A stretch of 64,000 nt of DNA from Rugamonas violacea (GCF_016461825.1 NZ_JAEMNU010000079.1:32072-96071), one strand, 5' to 3'. Counted from the first letter of the stretch, positions 34,999 through 47,996 are shown. The notes: a model not told the origin generated them from the sequence alone. Numbers and translations are program-made.

Positions 34999-35601
34999 CT
35001 AGCGGGCCAAGGCCCGTTCCAGGAAGTCGAGACGATCCTGGCCCCAGAAGCTCTCGCCCTGGTAGACGTACCACGGCGCGCCGAACACGCTGGCGGCGCT
35101 GGCGTCGTCGGTGTTGCGATCATACTCCGCCTGCACGCTGGCGGTTTCGACCGACTTGAGCAGCATGCGCCCTTCGAGGCCGAGGCCGTTGGCGATCTGC
35201 GCCAGCGTCTCCTCGTCGCCGATGTTCTTCTCCTCGGCCCACAGGCCGCGCATGATGGCGCCGCTCAGTTCCAGCGCGGTGTCGACGCCCAGCGCCAGCC
35301 GGGTGGCGATGATCAGCCGCGCCGCCAGGTCGGGCGAGACGGGGAAGAACTTCGGCTGCACGTTGAGCGGCAACTGCAGGTGTTCCGACCAGCGCGCCAG
35401 CTCGGTCAGGCGGTAGGCCTGGCGCTGCGGCGCGCGCTTGGCCAGCGGCAGGCCGCCGGACTGGCCGAACACCTTGCCCAGGTCGAGCGGGCGCAGGTCG
35501 ATCTGCACGCCGTGCTGGCGCGCCATGGCGACGAAGCGCGCGTGGCCCAGATAGCTCCACGGCGAGTGGGGCGCGAAATAATATTGGCAAACTTTAGGCA
35601 T
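34999..35601 (-). CDS. 2-hydroxychromene-2-carboxylate isomerase (GST-kappa/DsbA-like)
   Basis: This 200-residue thioredoxin-fold protein shows the family N-terminus YYFAPHSPWSYLGHARF, where the Ser binds glutathione, and the C-terminal GAPWYVYQGESFWGQDRLDFLERAL. HCCA isomerases act in naphthalene-type catabolism, but isolated members like this one have unknown substrates. It follows hemJ by ten bases on the minus strand. Confidence 0.85.
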   Translation of the reverse strand: MPKVCQYYFAPHSPWSYLGHARFVAMARQHGVQIDLRPLDLGKVFGQSGGLPLAKRAPQRQAYRLTELARWSEHLQLPLNVQPKFFPVSPDLAARLIIATRLALGVDTALELSGAIMRGLWAEEKNIGDEETLAQIANGLGLEGRMLLKSVETASVQAEYDRNTDDASAASVFGAPWYVYQGESFWGQDRLDFLERALAR

Positions 35602-35611
35602 ACGGCCCCGC

Positions 35612-36040
35612 TCAGAAAGGTTTGACGACGACCAGCACGACGATCGCCAGCAGCATGAACACCGGCACCTCGTTGAACACGCGGAACCACTTGTGGCTGC
35701 GCTTGTTGGCGCCGTTCTCGAACTTGCGCAGCAGCGAACCGCAGGCGTGGTGGTAGCCGATCACCAGCAGCACGAAGAACAGCTTGGCGTGCATCCAGCC
35801 GGGCATCTTGAAGCCGTCCGCGCCGCCGTACTGCAACCACAGCAGGGCGAAGCCGAGCAGCACGGCCGGCACCGACAACAAGGTCGTGAAGCGGTACAGC
35901 TTGCGCGCCATCAGCAGCAGCCGTTCGGTGGTCACCGTCTGGTTCTCCATCGCCAGGTTGACGAACAGCCGTGGCAGGTAGAACAGTCCGGCGAACCAGG
36001 ACGTGATGAAGAGGATGTGCAGCGCTTTAATCCAGAGCAT
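35612..36040 (-). CDS. hemJ: HemJ/CopD-family membrane protein (protoporphyrinogen oxidase)
   Basis: This 142-residue protein has four membrane segments and the HemJ pattern: KALHILFITSWFAGLFYLPRLFVN with the conserved His, and later HAKLFFVLLVIGYHHACG. HemJ oxidises protoporphyrinogen IX in haem synthesis. The similar CopD copper-import family is the alternative label. It lies between proA and the isomerase on the minus strand. Confidence 0.8.
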   Translation of the reverse strand: MLWIKALHILFITSWFAGLFYLPRLFVNLAMENQTVTTERLLLMARKLYRFTTLLSVPAVLLGFALLWLQYGGADGFKMPGWMHAKLFFVLLVIGYHHACGSLLRKFENGANKRSHKWFRVFNEVPVFMLLAIVVLVVVKPF

Positions 36041-36106
36041 GAAGGTCCCGAGAATGAGAGGATGGCGGGCGGCGGCCGGCGCCGCCCGATGGAATAGGAA
36101 GATGGA

Positions 36107-37378
<1,272 letters not shown>

Positions 37379-37433
37379 TGCCTGTCCCTGTCCAGAGTGT
37401 TCGTGTCGGCCGCTCGCGCGCTTGGCCGGCCGC

Positions 37434-38450
37434 CTAGCCGCGCGCCACTTTCAGCGCCAGTTGCAGCATGGCGTCCCAGGCGTCGCCGGCGAAGGCCTTG
37501 GCGCGCAGGCCCTTGATCATCTTGTCGACCTGGGCCGCGTCCTTCATGGCCGCCTCCAGCGTGGCCAGCGAAATGCGGCGCAGCGCCGGGTCCATCATGC
37601 GCTCGCGCGGCCCCCAGATGCGGTATTCCTTCAGCAGCGCGCCCAGCGGGCGGCCCTGGGCCATCGCGGCCTTCAATTTTAACAGCGTGCGGATTTCCTC
37701 CGCCACCGCCCACAGCACCAGCGGCAGCGCCTCGCCCTCGCCCTTCAGGCCTTCGAGCATGCGCACCAGCCGCGCCGGATCGCCCGACAGCATCGCCTCG
37801 CTCAGCTTGAACACGTCGTAGCGCGCCACGTTGAGCACGGCGTCGTGCACCTGCTCGTAGGCCAGCTTGCCCGGCTCGTGCAACAGCGCCAGCTTCTGGA
37901 TCTCCTGGTGCGCCGCCAGCAGGTTGCCCTCGACACGCTCGGCGATGAAGTCGATGCTCTGCCGGTCGGCGCTCTGGCCCTGGGCGGCCAGGCGCTGGCC
38001 GATCCAGTTGGGCAGTTGGCTCCGCTCGATCTGCGGGATGTCGATGTAGACGGCGGCCTGCTGCAGCGCCGCCACCCAGGCCGCCTTCTGCGTCTGCCAG
38101 TCCAGCTTGGGCAGGGTGATCAGCGTCAGGTTGTCGGGACTCAGGTCCTTGACGTAGGCCTGCAGCGCCGCGCCGCCGTCCTTGCCCGGCTTGCCGGTGG
38201 GGATGCGCAGTTCGATCAGCTTCTTGTCGCCGAACAGCGACAGCGCCTGATTGGCCGCCAGCAGTTCGCCCCATTTGAAGCTGCGCTCGACGGTCAGCAC
38301 GTCGCGCTCCGAATAGCCCTGCGCGCGCGCGGCGCGGCGGATCTTGTCGGCCGCCTCCAGCGCCAGCAGATGCTCGTCGCTGGTGATCACGTACAGCTGC
38401 GCCAGCGGTTTGCCCACATGGCCGTCCAGCGCTTCAAGCCGCAATTGCAT
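37434..38450 (-). CDS. holA: DNA polymerase III subunit delta
   Basis: This 338-residue subunit of the clamp loader opens the beta sliding clamp. The N-terminus ([19 protein letters not shown]), the region [22 protein letters not shown] and the C-terminal [26 protein letters not shown] match HolA. The position directly after lptE is the conserved betaproteobacterial order. Confidence 0.95.
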   Translation of the reverse strand: MQLRLEALDGHVGKPLAQLYVITSDEHLLALEAADKIRRAARAQGYSERDVLTVERSFKWGELLAANQALSLFGDKKLIELRIPTGKPGKDGGAALQAYVKDLSPDNLTLITLPKLDWQTQKAAWVAALQQAAVYIDIPQIERSQLPNWIGQRLAAQGQSADRQSIDFIAERVEGNLLAAHQEIQKLALLHEPGKLAYEQVHDAVLNVARYDVFKLSEAMLSGDPARLVRMLEGLKGEGEALPLVLWAVAEEIRTLLKLKAAMAQGRPLGALLKEYRIWGPRERMMDPALRRISLATLEAAMKDAAQVDKMIKGLRAKAFAGDAWDAMLQLALKVARG

Positions 38451-38468
38451 GCTTCGTCCTTGCCCTGG

Positions 38469-39065
38469 TTACCGCTGCGGCGCGGACGCCGCCGGCGCCT
38501 GCGCCGGCACGGCCGGCGCCAGCGACATCGCCGCCACCGGCTTGATCGCCGCCATGCGGCGCATCATCTGCTGCACCAGGTCGGACTGCATGTCCTTGTA
38601 CAGCAGCGCCTCTTCCTGCTCCTTGGCCAGCAACTGGGTCTCGTTGAAGTCCAGCGCGCGGACCAGATTGATCGGCGTCGGGCCGAGCAGCAGGTTGCCC
38701 TGCTGGTCGCGCACCTGGAACACGATGGCGTAGGACAGCAGGTACTGGCGCACCCGGCCGCTGGCGTTGAGCGACAGGATGGACTTGCTGCGCGTCTTCT
38801 CCGGATCGCTCAACACCTCGATGACGCCGTCGGCCTCCTTCGGCGTGGCGACGATGGTGGTGCCGCCGTAAGCGCGCACGGTGCGTTTCAGGTCGATCGC
38901 CAGCGGCGACGTCTCCGGCAGGCCGACGTACAGGGTCGGGAAGGGCAGCAGGTACTGGCTGCCCTGGCCGCGCAGGTGGAAGCCGCAGGCCGACAGCAGC
39001 AGCGCCAGCGCCAGCAGGGCGCCGCCCAGGCGGCCGCGGCGGATCAGGACGGAGGTGGTCGTCAT
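38469..39065 (-). CDS. lptE: LPS-assembly lipoprotein LptE
   Basis: This 198-residue outer-membrane lipoprotein forms the LptD-LptE translocon that inserts LPS. A lipobox LLSAC is followed by GFHLRG, the family hallmark. The central part (SDPEKTRSKSILSLNASGRVRQYLLSY) fits the LptE fold. The tail is Ala-rich. It begins four bases after the leuS stop. The partner lptD gene lies elsewhere in this window. Confidence 0.93.
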   Translation of the reverse strand: MTTTSVLIRRGRLGGALLALALLLSACGFHLRGQGSQYLLPFPTLYVGLPETSPLAIDLKRTVRAYGGTTIVATPKEADGVIEVLSDPEKTRSKSILSLNASGRVRQYLLSYAIVFQVRDQQGNLLLGPTPINLVRALDFNETQLLAKEQEEALLYKDMQSDLVQQMMRRMAAIKPVAAMSLAPAVPAQAPAASAPQR

Positions 39066-39069
39066 CGTC

Positions 39070-41775
<2,706 letters not shown>

Positions 41776-41876
41776 TCAGTTGTGTAGCACGCCGAGGCCG
41801 GCAGACTGCTGCATTGCGGCAAAATCGGCCACGGCCGCCGCGCCACCGCCCGCCGCCGCGCAGTAAAATGGCCGCC

Positions 41877-42641
41877 ATGCTCTATCAGGAATATGCCCCC
41901 CATCCGGCGCTGGCGCGCCACGTCGACTGCCTGTGGACCTGCCGCGTGCACGGCCGGGCGCAGGCGGTGGCGCACCGCGTGCTGCCGGACAACTGCGTCG
42001 ACATCCTGTGGCAGAACCAGAAGCCGGCCGGTTTCGCCGTCGGCATGATGAGCAGCGTCATCGAAGTGCTCAGCAGCGGCCTGGTGCAGACGGTGGCGGT
42101 GCGCTTCAAGCCGGGCGCGGCCGGCCGCTTCCTCGGCCTGCCCTTGCACGCGCTGACCGACCAGCGCGCCGACCTGGGCGAACTGTGGGGGCGCGGCGAG
42201 GCGGCCCGCTTGGCCGACGGCCTGTGGACGCGCGAGCTGGGCGAGCGTGACCGCCTGAACCTGCTTGAAGCGCAGCTGCTGGAACGGCTGCGGCGCGGCG
42301 CCGACGCGGCCCGCGCCAACTCCAGCGAGGCGCTGGTGGCCGCCGCCCTGGCCGCCATCGCCGGCGACGGCGGCGCCGGCCGCATCGCCGGCCTGGCCGA
42401 GCGGCTGGGCGTGTCGCGCCAACATCTGGCCAGCCTGTTCCGCGCCCGCGTCGGCTTGACGCCCAAGCTGTACGCCCGCATCTGCCGCTTCCGCCGCGCC
42501 ACCGAGGCGCTGCGCGACGGCGCCGCGCCGGACTGGGCGCAACTGGCGCTGGACTGCGGCTATTTCGACCAGTCGCACCTGATCCACGACTTCCAGGAGT
42601 TCGCCGGCAGCGCGCCGGAGCGCTTCCTGGCGGCCCGCTGA
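41877..42641 (+). CDS. AraC-type transcriptional regulator
   Basis: This 254-residue regulator has a C-terminal AraC DNA-binding domain (IAGLAERLGVSRQHLASLFRARVGLTPKLYARICRF, then LALDCGYFDQSHLIHDFQEFAGSAPERFL). The N-terminal region (YAPHPALARHVDCLWTCRVHG...VLPDNCVDILW) is the domain often found in small AraC-like regulators paired with glyoxalase-type genes. The next gene is in fact a VOC (glyoxalase-fold) protein 86 bases downstream. An alternative ATG lies nine bases earlier. Confidence 0.82.
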   Translation: MLYQEYAPHPALARHVDCLWTCRVHGRAQAVAHRVLPDNCVDILWQNQKPAGFAVGMMSSVIEVLSSGLVQTVAVRFKPGAAGRFLGLPLHALTDQRADLGELWGRGEAARLADGLWTRELGERDRLNLLEAQLLERLRRGADAARANSSEALVAAALAAIAGDGGAGRIAGLAERLGVSRQHLASLFRARVGLTPKLYARICRFRRATEALRDGAAPDWAQLALDCGYFDQSHLIHDFQEFAGSAPERFLAAR

Positions 42642-42727
42642 GCTTCCATTTTTCCAATCGGCGCCGGCGACGGCGTGCCAAGATGCTGTTTTTCCAACAT
42701 ATCCCCACCACCACTCAGGAGAGCAAG

Positions 42728-43093
42728 ATGATCAAAGGTTTGCGCACGGTAATGTACCCGGTGCCCGACATGGAACAGGGCAAGGCCTGGTACAGCCAGG
42801 TGTTCGGCGTGGCGCCCTACTTCAACCAACCGTTCTACATCGGCTTCGCCGTCGGCGGCTTCGAGCTCGGCCTGTTCCCCGACGGCCAGCCCGGCACCAG
42901 CGGCAACCGCGCCTACTGGGGCGTCGACAAGATCGAGGACGACGTGGCCCGCATCGTCGCGCTGGGCGCCAGCGTCTTCTCGGCGGTGCAGGACGTCGGC
43001 CAGGGCATCAAGGTGGCCGAGCTGCTCGACCCCTACGGCAACGTCCTCGGCCTGATCGAAAATCCGCTGTTCGACGCCAAGGCCGTCGCCTAA
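42728..43093 (+). CDS. VOC-family (glyoxalase/bleomycin-resistance fold) protein
   Basis: This 121-residue protein with a single VOC module begins MIKGLRTVMYPVPDMEQGKAWYSQVFG and ends VAELLDPYGNVLGLIENP, both typical. AGGAG lies about six bases before the ATG. The substrate is unknown. It probably belongs with the upstream AraC-like regulator. Confidence 0.82.
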   Translation: MIKGLRTVMYPVPDMEQGKAWYSQVFGVAPYFNQPFYIGFAVGGFELGLFPDGQPGTSGNRAYWGVDKIEDDVARIVALGASVFSAVQDVGQGIKVAELLDPYGNVLGLIENPLFDAKAVA

Positions 43094-43163
43094 GCCCTCG
43101 TCTAAGCCGTCGTCTAAGCCGGCGGCACAGGCGGACTGTACTTTGCCCATCTCCTCGTGATAA

Positions 43164-43189
43164 TATACGTTTCATATATAAACCGTATA
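43164..43189 (+). promoter_or_regulatory. Palindromic operator/promoter of the ParD-like/MetAP operon
   Basis: TATACG (43164-43169) and CGTATA (43184-43189) are inverted. The match extends inward to GTTT/AAAC with one bulged base, around CATATATA. The block is AT-rich in GC-rich DNA and overlaps the expected -10. A strong ribosome-binding site, AGGAGG (43191-43196), follows. Autoregulation by the RHH-like first gene product is plausible. Confidence 0.55.
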
Positions 43190-43202
43190 GAGGAGGCTAG
43201 AG

Positions 43203-43487
43203 ATGGGCATAGTGAAAATTTCCGACCAGATGCACGAGAACCTGCGCGTCGCCAGCGGCGCGCTGAGCCGCTCGATGAACGCGCAGGCCGAGCACTGGCT
43301 GCGCATCGGCCTGCTGGCCGAGACCAACCCCGACCTGCGCTACAGCGACATCTGCCAACTGCTGCTGCGCGCCGCGCAGGACGGCGGCGTGCACCTGCCG
43401 GGCGCCGCCAACGACGCCGCCGGCGTCAATCCGGCCGCCCTGGCCGCCGCCGTGCAAGTACTGGGAGGCGCCCATGAGCAAGCGTAA
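43203..43487 (+). CDS. ParD-like family protein
   Basis: This 94-residue protein begins MGIVKISDQMHENLRVASGALSRSMNAQAEHWLRIGLLAE, which fits the ParD-like antitoxin family (RHH-type DNA binding followed by a helix). The start is fixed by AGGAGG six bases upstream. No ParE toxin follows. Instead the last 14 bases overlap a methionyl aminopeptidase gene, placing an enzyme where a toxin usually sits. A transcriptional regulator of that operon is the simplest role. Confidence 0.75.
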   Translation: MGIVKISDQMHENLRVASGALSRSMNAQAEHWLRIGLLAETNPDLRYSDICQLLLRAAQDGGVHLPGAANDAAGVNPAALAAAVQVLGGAHEQA

Positions 43488-44304
43488 GAAGGACCTGTCC
43501 ATCCTCATCAAGAGCGCCGAGCAGATCGAGATGGCACGCGTGGCCGCCGAGCTGGCGGCCGACGTGCTGACCTTCATCGCGCCGCACGTCAAGGCCGGCG
43601 TCAGCACCGACCACCTGGACCAGCTGTGCAACGACTACATCGTCAACACGCAGAAGGTGATTCCGGCCAACGTCGGCTACGGCGGCTTCCCCAAGACCAT
43701 CTGCACCTCGGTCAACCAGGTGGTCTGCCACGGCATCCCGGCGCCCGACCAGATCCTCCAGGATGGCGACATCATCAACATCGACGTCGCCGTCATCAAG
43801 GACGGCTGGCACGGCGACACCAGCCGCATGTACGTGGTCGGCCAGGCCAGCAAGGCGGCGCAGAAGCTGATCGACACCACCTTCGAGGCGATGTGGGCCG
43901 GCATCCGCGCGGTGCGGCCGGGCGCGACCCTGGGCGACGTCGGCCACGCCATCCAGACGGTGGCCGAGAAGGCCGGCTTCAGCGTGGTGCGCGACTATTG
44001 CGGCCATGGCATCGGCATGGTCTACCACGAGGATCCGCAGGTGACCCACTACGGCAAACCGAGCCAGGGCCTGGTGCTGAAAAAAGGCATGTTGTTCACC
44101 ATCGAGCCGATGATCAACGCCGGCCGCGCCGCCACGGTCGAGCTGGACGACGAGTGGACCGTGGAGACCCGCGACGGCAGCCTGTCGGCGCAATGGGAAC
44201 ACATGGTGACGGTGACCGACACCGGTTACGAGGTGTTGTCGCTGATCGCCGGCGAGCGCAAGACGGCGGCCCAGCCGGCGCCGCAGGTGCAAGTCGAGGC
44301 CTGA
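43474..44304 (+). CDS. map: Type I methionyl aminopeptidase
   Basis: This 276-residue metalloenzyme removes the initiator Met from nascent proteins. All five metal ligands are present: D104 and D115 (INIDVAVIKDGWHGDTS), H178 (CGHGIG), E211 (TIEPMINAG) and E242 (WEHMV), and H86 is also conserved. The C-terminal 16 residues are a non-conserved Ala/Gln-rich tail. It lacks the usual rpsB-tsf neighbourhood and is instead overlapped by a ParD-like gene, so it may be an accessory, stress-regulated copy. Confidence 0.93.
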   Translation: MSKRKKDLSILIKSAEQIEMARVAAELAADVLTFIAPHVKAGVSTDHLDQLCNDYIVNTQKVIPANVGYGGFPKTICTSVNQVVCHGIPAPDQILQDGDIINIDVAVIKDGWHGDTSRMYVVGQASKAAQKLIDTTFEAMWAGIRAVRPGATLGDVGHAIQTVAEKAGFSVVRDYCGHGIGMVYHEDPQVTHYGKPSQGLVLKKGMLFTIEPMINAGRAATVELDDEWTVETRDGSLSAQWEHMVTVTDTGYEVLSLIAGERKTAAQPAPQVQVEA

Positions 44305-44345
44305 AACAAGGCCGGCTCATCCGCCTGCGGGTCGGCGCATGAGGC

Positions 44346-44412
44346 AAACCCCGGCGGCGTGAATCTGGGGTCGGACCCCAGCGGGGTCCGACCCCGGCTC
44401 TCGGCCCTTGGG
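44346..44412 (-). repeat. Dispersed GGGGTC palindromic repeat, copy C (reverse)
   Basis: AAACCCCGGCGGCGTGAATCT precedes GGGGTCGGACCCC-AGC-GGGGTCCGACCCC (44367-44395), a perfect 13-bp inverted repeat. The order of flanks is the reverse of copies A and B. A third GGCCGACCCCGGCTC unit follows to about 44430. It lies between two convergent genes. Confidence 0.85.
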
Positions 44413-44473
44413 GGGGCCGACCCCGGCTCGCGGCCCCCGGGTGGTGTGGCCGCCGCCGGCGCCCGGACCGCGC

Positions 44474-44800
44474 CTAGCGCAGCACCAGCTTGAGGGCCGG
44501 CTTCTCGCCGTAGTCCTCGTAACGCTCGTTGATGCCGGCCACGCAATAGGTGAGCTCTTCCAGAATATCCGGCACGGCGGTGCGCATCGCCTCGGCGCCG
44601 TCGATGACGATCTCCAGCACCTCGTTCGGTTTCAAGCGAAACTTGCTCATGCCGTCCTCGTCGCGCAGATAGCTGAGGCAGTCGACCCAGGCGTCCATGC
44701 TGTTGCCGTAGCTGTCGGGGAAGCCCATGGCCGCCTTGCACTGCTCGTGGAAGGTGGTGAAGTCGACGATTGCGGCGCCATTCAATTGTGCGGTAGCCAT
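44474..44800 (-). CDS. Barstar-like (barnase inhibitor family) protein
   Basis: This 108-residue protein contains DFTTFHEQCKAAMGFPDSYGNSMDAWVDCLSYL, the barstar-fold signature. Barstar binds and blocks the RNase barnase. No barnase gene lies in the window; the only secreted RNase here (T2 type, at 3.1-3.8 kb) is unrelated. The ATG overlaps the exbD stop (TAATG), so it is co-translated with the ExbB-ExbD genes. It could be an orphan immunity protein. Confidence 0.75.
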   Translation of the reverse strand: MATAQLNGAAIVDFTTFHEQCKAAMGFPDSYGNSMDAWVDCLSYLRDEDGMSKFRLKPNEVLEIVIDGAEAMRTAVPDILEELTYCVAGINERYEDYGEKPALKLVLR

Positions 44801-45231
44801 TATTTTTTCTCTTGTTTGTTGGGGTCGGTGACGAAGCTCAGCTTGCCCAGGCCGCGCCCTTGCGCCGCCGCCATCACCTGCGCGACGACCTCGTAGCGGG
44901 TGTCCTTGTCGGCGCGCAGCTGCAGCTCGGGCTGCGGCGTCTGTCGCGCCGCCGCCAGCAGGCGGGCGTCCAGCGCGGCCGGGGCCAGCGCCTCGTCGTT
45001 CCAGTAGATTTGTCCCTTGGCGTCGATCGCCAGGGTGATGCTGGCGGCCGGCGCCGCCGGCTGCGCCTGCGCCTGGGCGCGCGGCAGCTCCAGCTTGACG
45101 GCGCTGGTGAACATCGGCGCGCCGAGGATGAAGATGACCAGCAGCACCAGCATCACGTCGACCATCGGCGTGACGTTGATGTCGGCCATCGGGCCGGGCT
45201 GGCGGTGGTGGTTGAATGCGCCGAAGGCCAT
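44800..45231 (-). CDS. exbD: ExbD/TolR-family biopolymer transport protein
   Basis: This 143-residue protein has one N-terminal membrane segment (DINVTPMVDVMLVLLVIFILGAP) with the conserved Asp that carries protons, and a periplasmic domain. It works with ExbB to energise TonB-dependent transporters, or with TolQ in the Tol-Pal system. No tonB or tolA gene is adjacent. It follows exbB by nine bases. Confidence 0.9.
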   Translation of the reverse strand: MAFGAFNHHRQPGPMADINVTPMVDVMLVLLVIFILGAPMFTSAVKLELPRAQAQAQPAAPAASITLAIDAKGQIYWNDEALAPAALDARLLAAARQTPQPELQLRADKDTRYEVVAQVMAAAQGRGLGKLSFVTDPNKQEKK

Positions 45232-45240
45232 TGCGCTCTC

Positions 45241-45927
45241 CTAGGTTCGCAGCCGCTCGCCGCTGGTCAGGTAGGCGTGCAGGTCGTGCGCGAAGGCGTC
45301 CAGCTCGGCCAGCGTGAGCCGGTTGACGCGGTTGAATCCATTGTAGGCCAGCACCGCCGGAATCGCCACCGTCAAGCCGATGGCGGTCATGATCAGCGCT
45401 TCGCCGACCGGGCCGGCGACCTTGTCGATCTGCACCGTGCCGGCCGCCGAGACGTTGGCCAGCGCGTGGTAGATGCCCCAGACCGTGCCCAGCAGGCCGA
45501 TGAAGGGGGCCGTCGCGCCGATCGAGGCGAGCAGGGTCAGCCCCGCCTCCAGCCGCGCCGTGCTGTGGTGGATGGCGGCGCGCAGCACCCGGGTGACCTG
45601 CTCGGCATGGCCGAGCTCGCCGCCGATCGAGGGCCGGCCGGCCACCATCAGCTGGGCCGCGCCCCGGCGCGCCAGCGGGGCGTAGATATTTTCCGGGTCG
45701 GCCAGGCTCAGGCCGGCGACGCCGTCGTGCATGGTCGGCGCGTCCCAGAAGGCCTGCAGCGCCGGCGCGCTGCGCCGCACGCGCCAGGCCGTCAAGGACT
45801 TGGACAGGATGAAGAACCAGCTCAGCAGCGACATCGCCAGCAGCAGGTAGGCGACGGCGTGGCTGATGGCGTCGCCCTGCTGCCAGTAGTTCGCCAGACT
45901 GAAGTGGTTGTCGACGGTGGCGCTCAT
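45241..45927 (-). CDS. exbB: ExbB/TolQ/MotA-type proton channel
   Basis: This 228-residue inner-membrane protein has three membrane segments. The conserved core is LTLLASIGATAPFIGLLGTVWGIYHALANV and VGEALIMTAIGLTVAIPAVLAYN. It forms the pentameric stator around ExbD. It follows dapB by 15 bases and shares the minus-strand operon. Confidence 0.9.
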   Translation of the reverse strand: MSATVDNHFSLANYWQQGDAISHAVAYLLLAMSLLSWFFILSKSLTAWRVRRSAPALQAFWDAPTMHDGVAGLSLADPENIYAPLARRGAAQLMVAGRPSIGGELGHAEQVTRVLRAAIHHSTARLEAGLTLLASIGATAPFIGLLGTVWGIYHALANVSAAGTVQIDKVAGPVGEALIMTAIGLTVAIPAVLAYNGFNRVNRLTLAELDAFAHDLHAYLTSGERLRT

Positions 45928-45942
45928 GTCCGGCGGCGGCGC

Positions 45943-46761
45943 TTAGACGCGCGGGGTGTTGAGCGACAACACGTCGTTCATGTCGAACAGGCCGTTCGGC
46001 TTGTCCGCCAGGAAGCGCGCGGCGCGCAGGGCGCCGTGGGCGTAGGTGATGCGGCTGCTGGACTTGTGGCTGATCTCGATGCGCTCGCCGGTGCCGGCGA
46101 ACAGCACGGTGTGGTCGCCGACGATGTCGCCGCCACGGATGGTGGCGAAGCCGATCGACGACGGGTCGCGCTCGCCGGTGATGCCCTCGCGGCTGTAGAC
46201 GGCGCAGTCCTTCAAGTCGCGGCCGAGCGCGTCGGCCAGCACTTCGCCCATCTTCAGCGCGGTGCCGGACGGGGCGTCGACCTTGTGGCGGTGGTGCGCC
46301 TCGATCACTTCGATGTCGTAGCCGGTGGCCAGGCTCTTGGCGGCCAGTTCCAGCAACTTGAGGGTGACGTTGACGCCGACGCTCATGTTGGGCGACAGCA
46401 TGATGGCGGTCTTCTTGGCCGCCGCGGCGATGGCGGCCTTGCCGGCCTCGTCGAAGCCGGTGGTGCCGATGATCATCTTGATGCCGTGCTCGGCGCAATA
46501 GGCGACGTGCTCCAGGGTGCCTTCGGGACGGGTGAAGTCGATCAGAAAGGCGGCGCCGGCCAAGCCACGGGCCAGCTCGGACTCGATGGCCACGCCGGCC
46601 GGCTTGCCGAGGAAGGCGGCGGCGTCGCTGCCGACGCCGGGCGCGGCGGCCACGTCCAGGGCGCCGGCCAGGCGCGCGTCGGGCGCCGCCAGGATGGCTT
46701 CGATCAACATGCGGCCCATGCGGCCGCCGGCGCCGGCGACGGCGATGTTCAATTCAGTCAT
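45943..46761 (-). CDS. dapB: 4-hydroxy-tetrahydrodipicolinate reductase
   Basis: This 272-residue enzyme of lysine and diaminopimelate synthesis has the NAD(P)H motif [15 protein letters not shown]. The catalytic region [20 protein letters not shown] is also present, with the HH and K residues of the family. The length is normal. It follows bamE by three bases. Confidence 0.97.
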   Translation of the reverse strand: MTELNIAVAGAGGRMGRMLIEAILAAPDARLAGALDVAAAPGVGSDAAAFLGKPAGVAIESELARGLAGAAFLIDFTRPEGTLEHVAYCAEHGIKMIIGTTGFDEAGKAAIAAAAKKTAIMLSPNMSVGVNVTLKLLELAAKSLATGYDIEVIEAHHRHKVDAPSGTALKMGEVLADALGRDLKDCAVYSREGITGERDPSSIGFATIRGGDIVGDHTVLFAGTGERIEISHKSSSRITYAHGALRAARFLADKPNGLFDMNDVLSLNTPRV

Positions 46762-46764
46762 GGC

Positions 46765-47424
46765 TTATTCCTTGTTCTTGATGACCGGCGTCACCTCGAC
46801 AGGGCGGGCGGCGGCGTTGTCATTGCCTGCTGGCAACGGCGCGCTGCTCGGCGCCGGCTGCAGTGTTGGCGCGTTCGGGTCTTTTTTCACGACGGGCGCC
46901 GGACCGGCGATGCGGGCGATATACTCCTTCTCGGTCGGCAGGTTGCCGCCCTCGAAGCGTTCGACCTTGCCGTCCTTGAAGAAGACCACGACGCGGCTGG
47001 TGGTCACCTCGCCGTTGCCCTTGGCCAGGCGGAAGGGGTAGTCCCAGCGCTCGCCGTGGAAGATGTCGGTCAGCAGCGCGGTGCCGAAAATGAATCGGAC
47101 CTGGTCGCGCGTCATGCCGACCTTCAGCTGGGCCAGCATCTCTTCGGAGACGAAGTTGCCCTGTTGAATGTCCGGCCGGTAGGGCGAGAAGAACCACATG
47201 AACTTCTGCAACTGGGTGATGCTGGTGGTCTGCGCGCCGCTGTCCGGGGCGACGCTGGCGCTCTCCTGCTGGGCGGCGGCTGGCTTCTCGCCAAGCACGG
47301 TGCGGCTGGCGCAACCCGTGACGGCAACGGCGGCCAACGCGACGCACACGGCGCCCGTCAAACGGGGGGCGCGTTGTGTAAGACGGTGCAACAAAGACTG
47401 CGATAAAGCCTGGGTGACGCGCAT
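46765..47424 (-). CDS. bamE: Outer membrane protein assembly factor BamE
   Basis: This 219-residue lipoprotein has lipobox VTGC and the SmpA/OmlA core: YRPDIQQGNFVSEEMLAQLKVGMTRDQVRFIFGTALLTDIFHGERWDYPF. It belongs to the Bam complex that inserts outer-membrane proteins. The C-terminal 40 residues are Pro/Ala-rich and not conserved. The start MRVTQ gives a proper signal sequence. It is divergent from fur, the usual order. Confidence 0.93.
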   Translation of the reverse strand: MRVTQALSQSLLHRLTQRAPRLTGAVCVALAAVAVTGCASRTVLGEKPAAAQQESASVAPDSGAQTTSITQLQKFMWFFSPYRPDIQQGNFVSEEMLAQLKVGMTRDQVRFIFGTALLTDIFHGERWDYPFRLAKGNGEVTTSRVVVFFKDGKVERFEGGNLPTEKEYIARIAGPAPVVKKDPNAPTLQPAPSSAPLPAGNDNAAARPVEVTPVIKNKE

Positions 47425-47502
47425 AAGTGTCCTCAATTGGATTGAGCAGAAGTGCCAAAACGCTATATCATAAAGCACATGAACCAGAATAGAGTAACAA
47501 AC

Positions 47503-47931
47503 ATGAGTAACAATCCTAGCGACCTGAAGGCCAGCGGCCTGAAAGCCACCCTGCCGCGCCTGAAGATCCTCGACATTTTCCAGAGCAGCCCGGTACGCCA
47601 TTTAACCGCGGAAGACGTGTATAAGATCCTGTTGTCCGACAATATGGACGTTGGCCTGGCCACCGTCTACCGCGTGCTGACCCAGTTCGAGCAAGCGGGC
47701 TTGCTCAACCGCAACCATTTCGAGACGGGCAAGGCGATCTTCGAGCTCAACGAGGGTTCCCACCACGACCATCTGGTGTGCCTGGACTGCGGCAGGGTGG
47801 AGGAGTTCTTCGACGACGAAATCGAGCAGCGCCAGCAGATGATCGCCAAGGAGCGCGGCTTCCACATCGCCGAGCACGCGCTGGCGATTTATGGCAATTG
47901 TGTCAAGACGGCCTGCCCGCACAAGACTTAA
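47503..47931 (+). CDS. fur: Ferric uptake regulator Fur
   Basis: This 142-residue metalloregulator represses iron-uptake genes with Fe2+. The winged-helix region ([15 protein letters not shown]...[15 protein letters not shown]) and the metal-binding [19 protein letters not shown] with a C-terminal C-x4-C (NCVKTAC) are complete. An earlier in-frame ATG at 47479 would add eight residues. It is divergent from bamE. Confidence 0.95.
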   Translation: MSNNPSDLKASGLKATLPRLKILDIFQSSPVRHLTAEDVYKILLSDNMDVGLATVYRVLTQFEQAGLLNRNHFETGKAIFELNEGSHHDHLVCLDCGRVEEFFDDEIEQRQQMIAKERGFHIAEHALAIYGNCVKTACPHKT

Positions 47932-47970
47932 ACCAACCCCCTCACGCCGCGGGGCGCCGGCTTGGCCCCA

Positions 47971-47996
47971 ACCCAAGAGCCTAACCCAAGAGCCTA
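47971..47996 (+). repeat. Tandem 13-bp duplication
   Basis: ACCCAAGAGCCTA occurs twice head to tail, directly before repeat copy D. Confidence 0.85.

Noticed and set aside
44812..47406. 864-codon plus-strand open frame across exbD, exbB, dapB and bamE
   Set aside because: It is a shadow of four well-identified minus-strand genes.
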